Shown one piece after another: positions 60,891 to 64,000 of a stretch of 64,000 bases of DNA. Made by a program: the position numbers and the translations under genes. Position 1 is the stretch's first letter. Every line of letters starts with the position of its first letter. Source of the DNA: Lysobacteraceae bacterium SCN 69-320 (GTDB taxonomy: Bacteria; Pseudomonadota; Gammaproteobacteria; Xanthomonadales; Rhodanobacteraceae); NCBI GenBank assembly GCA_001725155.1, contig MEFP01000030.1, positions 434,001 through 498,000 of the forward strand. The letters are read 5' to 3'. A model generated the notes under the pieces. The model was not told where the DNA came from and searched no databases. It saw only the letters and a program-made list of their open reading frames with translations.

Positions 60891-61251
60891 GGGTGACCCT
60901 CCACGAACGCCGTGAGCCTGGGGAGGAAGGGCGTTCTCGCTGTTTTCATTGTTGATCGAAGCGGGGCGCCGCGGCCGCGGCGCATAGGCCCGAGTTTACC
61001 GGCTTAAGGCCGCTCCCTGTATGCCGAACAGGCGTTTGATACGCCGAAGATTCCGTTGCAGGCACGACAGCGCCGGGAACAGCCGGCGCAGTATGCTGCG
61101 GCCGCGGCCATGTCAGCTGCGGCCGCGGAATCGCGTAGATCCGCCTGCGGCCGGCCGCTGCGCCGGCCCGGCCCTGTCGCCGCGACGGCGTTTTCCCGCG
61201 TCCTCCGAAGGAGACCGGGGCAGCCACGGCACGACCAACCAGGAGAACGGC
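60891..61251. other. Divergent intergenic region with GC-rich repeats
   Basis: About 360 bp between the starts of aceE and the secreted protein gene. It holds an 18-bp palindrome (60966-60983: GCGCCGCGG and its complement), a direct repeat GCTGCGGCCGCGG at 61095-61107 and 61116-61128 (21 bp apart), and a small stem CGCCG-CGA-CGGCG followed by TTTT (61178-61194). The 10-mer GCGGCCGCGG occurs in all three repeats. AGGAG lies six bases before the ATG at 61252. No gene is seen here. Confidence 0.55.
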
Positions 61252-63315
61252 ATGGGCAAGTGGATAGCGGGTCTGCTGTGGATCGCAGTGGCGGGAACGG
61301 CGGCCGCGGCGGACCTCGTCGTCTACGACGACGCGCTGAGCAACGGCTTCCAGAACTATTCCTACGGCGGCGGCTCGACCTTCGGCAGCACCGAGCAGGC
61401 GCACGGCGGCAGCAACTCGATCCGCTTCGCCGGCGGCGCGGCGCCGAACAACTTCAACGCGATCTCGTTCTACGTCGATCCGGACCTGCAGACCTCGGCC
61501 TGGCCGACCCTGCGCTTCTGGGTCCACGGCGGCACGAGCGGCGGCCAGCAGCTGTACCTGTTCCTGCAGCGCGACGGCGCCATCGTGGCCCAGGCCGAGC
61601 TCGACGGCTACATCAGCGGCGGCGCGATCGCGGCCAATGCCTGGCGCGAAGTCGTCGTGCCGCTGACCTCGGGCGCGCTCGGCTACAACGGGGCGTTCGA
61701 CCGCATCGACCTGCAGAGCGATTCCTCGATCGCCCAGCCCGTGCTGTACATCGACGACGTCGTGCTGGCCGCGCCGGTCACGCCGCCGTCCGACCGCATC
61801 TTCGGCTACGGCTTCGAGTCCGGCAGCCTGCCGCCGGCGGCCAACGGCCTCGTGCAGGAGCGCGGCGTCACGGTGCTCGGCATGCTCAGCGACCGCTTCA
61901 GCTGGCGCGACGCGGCCGGCGAGCCGCGCGTGGCCGTGCTGGCGCACAACACCGGCCAGGCCGGTCCCGGCGGCACGCGCGGCGGCGAGCTGCGCGAGTT
62001 CCGCTACCAGGTCGCCGGTGCGACACGCGTCGTCGCGGCCTCGGGCAGCGGCGCCAGCGGCTTCGGTTACGTGGTCAGCCATCGCAGCGAAGGCACGACC
62101 GGCATAGGCACCGACGATTCGCCGCTGGGCCATTTCTTCAGCGGCAGCTTCGTGCGCGTCTGGCAGGGGCGCCATCACGCGATCTTCCGCTTCACGCAGA
62201 ACTATCCGCGCTGGGCGAAGACGACTGCAGCAATTCCGAACCAGCTCTACCAGGTGCCGGTCACCATCGACTGGATGTTCGCGACCGGCCGCAACGACCC
62301 GCTGTGGAGCGTGACCTGGGATCTGAACGGCGTACCCGCCAACGCGGTCGAGGCCGACTCGCGCGCGCCCTACGGCGAACTGCTGTTCGACGGCAGAGCC
62401 AGCGAAGGCGCGCACAGCGTGATCGCCGGCGTCGGCTGGGGCGACCGCTACAAGTTCACGACGACCTCGGCACCGGCCAGCTATTCGAGCAGCTGGACCT
62501 GGAACGCCGTGAACACGATTCCCTATGTGAAACTGTGGACGACCGCGGTCGACGCGACCATGGGCACGGTGCAGACGCGCACCATCGTGCAGCAGGACGC
62601 CGGCGGCTATTTCGGCACGAACCGCTGGAACACGACCAGCGCCGCCGGCAACGCCTGCAGCTCGCCGGCCTCGCTGATGCCCTGCGACTACAACTGGCCT
62701 TACCAGTCGATCAATTACTCGTTCGGCGGCGTCGCGACGCCGACCAACAACACGCGCCTGGCCTGGGGCACGAACTTCGGCTTCCTCGGCCAGACCAGCT
62801 ACTACGTGCACGGCTCGGCCTACTGGGGCGGCCCGCTGCCGAATGCGACGGCCGCCGGCTGGCCGCGCAAGAGCTATTCCGCGTACATCGTGCTCGGCAC
62901 GCACAGCAGCGATCCGGTCGGCGCCCGCGCGGCCCAGATCGAGACCACGCAGTCGCTGGTCCTCAGCGTGACCACCGGCAGCGTCACCGCAAGCGGTCCG
63001 GCCGGCGTCGCGCGTCCCGACAGCATCACCTACGTGCCGGCCGGCTACGACCCGGTCTACGGCACCCTGTCGTTCGGCGCGCAGGGCAACGCGCTGGACG
63101 CGAACATCAGTGTCGGCAGCGGCACCCTGCGCCGGCCCGTCATCGTCGTCAGCGGCATCAGCGGCGGCAGCTATCCGGCGCTGCGCTTCAACGGCGCGGC
63201 GCAGACCGTCGACGTGGACTATTTCCCGTCCCTGCGCACGGACACCGGCGATCTGTGGATCACGTTGAATCGCGATCTCAGCGGCGCGACGAACCGGATC
63301 GAGCTGGTGCCCTGA
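61252..63315 (+). CDS. Large secreted protein with N-terminal beta-sandwich
   Basis: A 687-residue exported protein with signal peptide about 1-20 (WIAVAGTAAAAD). Residues about 21-172 form a jelly-roll of the carbohydrate-binding type (LVVYDDALSNGFQNYSYGGG ... VLYIDDVVLA). The segment DRIFGYGFESG (181-191) is the tail motif seen at the C-termini of other secreted proteins, here acting as a junction. The remaining 490 residues are beta-rich with Trp/Tyr/Asn repeats and no catalytic pattern I recognise. It could be a polysaccharide-binding or lyase-like protein. It is divergent from aceE. I could not assign a function. Confidence 0.68.
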   Translation: MGKWIAGLLWIAVAGTAAAADLVVYDDALSNGFQNYSYGGGSTFGSTEQAHGGSNSIRFAGGAAPNNFNAISFYVDPDLQTSAWPTLRFWVHGGTSGGQQLYLFLQRDGAIVAQAELDGYISGGAIAANAWREVVVPLTSGALGYNGAFDRIDLQSDSSIAQPVLYIDDVVLAAPVTPPSDRIFGYGFESGSLPPAANGLVQERGVTVLGMLSDRFSWRDAAGEPRVAVLAHNTGQAGPGGTRGGELREFRYQVAGATRVVAASGSGASGFGYVVSHRSEGTTGIGTDDSPLGHFFSGSFVRVWQGRHHAIFRFTQNYPRWAKTTAAIPNQLYQVPVTIDWMFATGRNDPLWSVTWDLNGVPANAVEADSRAPYGELLFDGRASEGAHSVIAGVGWGDRYKFTTTSAPASYSSSWTWNAVNTIPYVKLWTTAVDATMGTVQTRTIVQQDAGGYFGTNRWNTTSAAGNACSSPASLMPCDYNWPYQSINYSFGGVATPTNNTRLAWGTNFGFLGQTSYYVHGSAYWGGPLPNATAAGWPRKSYSAYIVLGTHSSDPVGARAAQIETTQSLVLSVTTGSVTASGPAGVARPDSITYVPAGYDPVYGTLSFGAQGNALDANISVGSGTLRRPVIVVSGISGGSYPALRFNGAAQTVDVDYFPSLRTDTGDLWITLNRDLSGATNRIELVP

Positions 63316-63319
63316 GGCC

Positions 63320-63346
63320 GACCCCGCCGCGCAGCGGAAAGGGGTC
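63320..63346. repeat. Hairpin GACCCC/GGGGTC with inner CCGC/GCGG
   Basis: Outer arms GACCCC (63320-63325) and GGGGTC (63341-63346) enclose an inner CCGC-GCA-GCGG stem, five bases after the stop of the secreted protein gene. It could serve as its transcript end. Confidence 0.5.
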
Positions 63347-63352
63347 GAAGCT

Positions 63353-63423
63353 GCGGTTCGCTGCGCTCGCCACAACCTGCAACGCGATGCCGCGCAGGTT
63401 GTGGCGAGCCGCAGGCGAACCGC
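63353..63423. repeat. Long imperfect inverted repeat (about 28-bp arms)
   Basis: The left arm (63353-63380) opens GCGGTTCGCTGCGCTCGCC and ends ACAACCTGC. The right arm (63394-63423) is its reverse complement with two single-base insertions. The loop is 13 nt. It fills most of the 138-bp gap between convergent genes and is much longer than a normal terminator stem. It resembles a REP-type or miniature inverted-repeat element, or a very strong bidirectional mRNA end. Confidence 0.7.
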
Positions 63424-63453
63424 AACATCGCGGTCTTTACAGCAGCGAAAAAA

Positions 63454-64000
63454 TCAACCGCCCGCGCCGCTCGCCGCAAGCCGCGCCTGGCCGCGGATCT
63501 GCGCCTCGACCGTCGCGATCGCGGTCATGTTGACGACGCGGCGCACGGTCGCCGACGGCGTGAGCACGTGGGCCGGCTTGCTGACACCCATGAGAATCGG
63601 CCCCAGCACGACGCCGTCGGTCATCTGCCGCACCATGTTGAAGCTGATGTTGGCCGAGTCGAGGTTGGGGAACACGAACACGTTGGCCGCACCGCTGAGC
63701 TGCGAGTTCGGGAACAGGTGTTCGCGGATCGCCGGCACCAGCGCCGCATCGGCCTGCATCTCGCCTTCGACTTCGAGCTTCGGCGCGCGCTGGCGCAGGA
63801 TCTGCAGCACCTTGCGCATCTTGCAGGCCGAGGCCGACTCGGAGCTGCCGAAATTGCTGTGCGACAGCAGCGCGATCTTCGGGTGGATGCCGAACAGCTT
63901 CAGGCGTATGGCCGCCTGCAGGGCGGCCTCGGCGATTTCCTCGGCACAGGGCTCGTGCTGCACGTGCGTATCGAGGAAGAAGAACACGCCCTTGTCGTTG
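63454..64000 (-). CDS. maeB: Malic enzyme, C-terminal phosphotransacetylase-like part (5' truncated)
   Basis: The last 180 or so residues of a gene that runs off the right edge. The tail has GVSKPAHVLTPSATVRRVVNM, a hallmark of the long NADP-type malic enzymes that carry a C-terminal phosphate acetyltransferase-like regulatory domain. HEPCAEEIAEAALQAA and SHSNFGSSESASACKMR also fit. The catalytic malic-enzyme domain is outside the window. An ATG at 63987 is internal, not the start. Confidence 0.9.
   Translation of the reverse strand, partial: NDKGVFFFLDTHVQHEPCAEEIAEAALQAAIRLKLFGIHPKIALLSHSNFGSSESASACKMRKVLQILRQRAPKLEVEGEMQADAALVPAIREHLFPNSQLSGAANVFVFPNLDSANISFNMVRQMTDGVVLGPILMGVSKPAHVLTPSATVRRVVNMTAIATVEAQIRGQARLAASGAGG

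Noticed and set aside
58086-60896. A 936-residue open frame on the plus strand
   Set aside because: It is the antisense of aceE and has no independent motifs.

Overview
The window is a high-GC chromosomal segment of a Gram-negative gammaproteobacterium. The clues are a proteobacterial-type ATP synthase operon, HemJ, a bacterioferritin/ferredoxin pair, QueD, homodimeric AceE, an RND pump with a lipoprotein adaptor, and many Ala/Pro/Arg-rich secreted proteins. My best guess is the order Lysobacterales (Xanthomonadales), perhaps near Dokdonella/Rhodanobacteraceae. That is a judgement from protein style, not from an alignment. There are no insertion sequences, phage genes, CRISPR arrays or rRNA. 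The only RNA gene is an elongator tRNA-Met.

Layout. 1-5.5 kb: the end of hemJ, then a degenerate c-di-GMP-type response regulator and a hybrid histidine kinase. 5.5-9.4 kb: bacterioferritin, its ferredoxin (with a Fur-like box), rppH, tRNA-Met, queD, a chalcone-isomerase-like secreted protein, a phasin and a MAPEG protein. 9.5-12.2 kb: a three-gene minus-strand signalling operon (cyclic-nucleotide-binding/FHA, coiled-coil/FHA, STAS). 12.4-20.9 kb: a secreted esterase, then the complete atpIBEFHAGDC operon with a clear promoter and terminator. 21-32.7 kb: a secreted Cna/carboxypeptidase-regulatory repeat protein, a KpsMT-like ABC exporter divergent from a two-domain glycosyltransferase, glmU, a thioredoxin-like protein, an adhesin-like secreted protein and a TPR sulfotransferase. 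33-42.5 kb: an ExeM/NucH-type nuclease, an ECF sigma factor overlapping a Ser/Thr kinase with TPRs, a beta-helix protein with three copies of a small module, and a LOG-family protein. 42.5-48 kb: a DUF2892-adaptor-RND pump-rhodanese operon divergent from an ArsR regulator carrying the two cysteines expected of a persulfide sensor. 48-58 kb: NAD(P)-binding protein, LysR, PhnD-like protein, YCII, RarD, MFS pump, LysR, CPBP protease, PQQ-type sugar dehydrogenase and a TonB-C-like protein. 58-64 kb: aceE, a large secreted protein and the end of a malic enzyme.

The most interesting signals are these. (1) A short motif of the form (I/L)-F-x-(D/S)-x-F-(E/Q/G) lies at or near the end of several otherwise unrelated secreted proteins and may be an undescribed C-terminal tag. 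(2) An RND pump appears wired to reactive-sulfur sensing and rhodanese chemistry. (3) A perfect 26-bp palindrome built from two GAATATTC boxes sits between convergent genes with no obvious owner. (4) Compact FHA/STAS/CNB and ECF/Ser-Thr-kinase modules suggest phospho-signalling. (5) Several long inverted or direct repeats fall in intergenic regions. All functional statements come from reading motifs by eye; no database search was possible.
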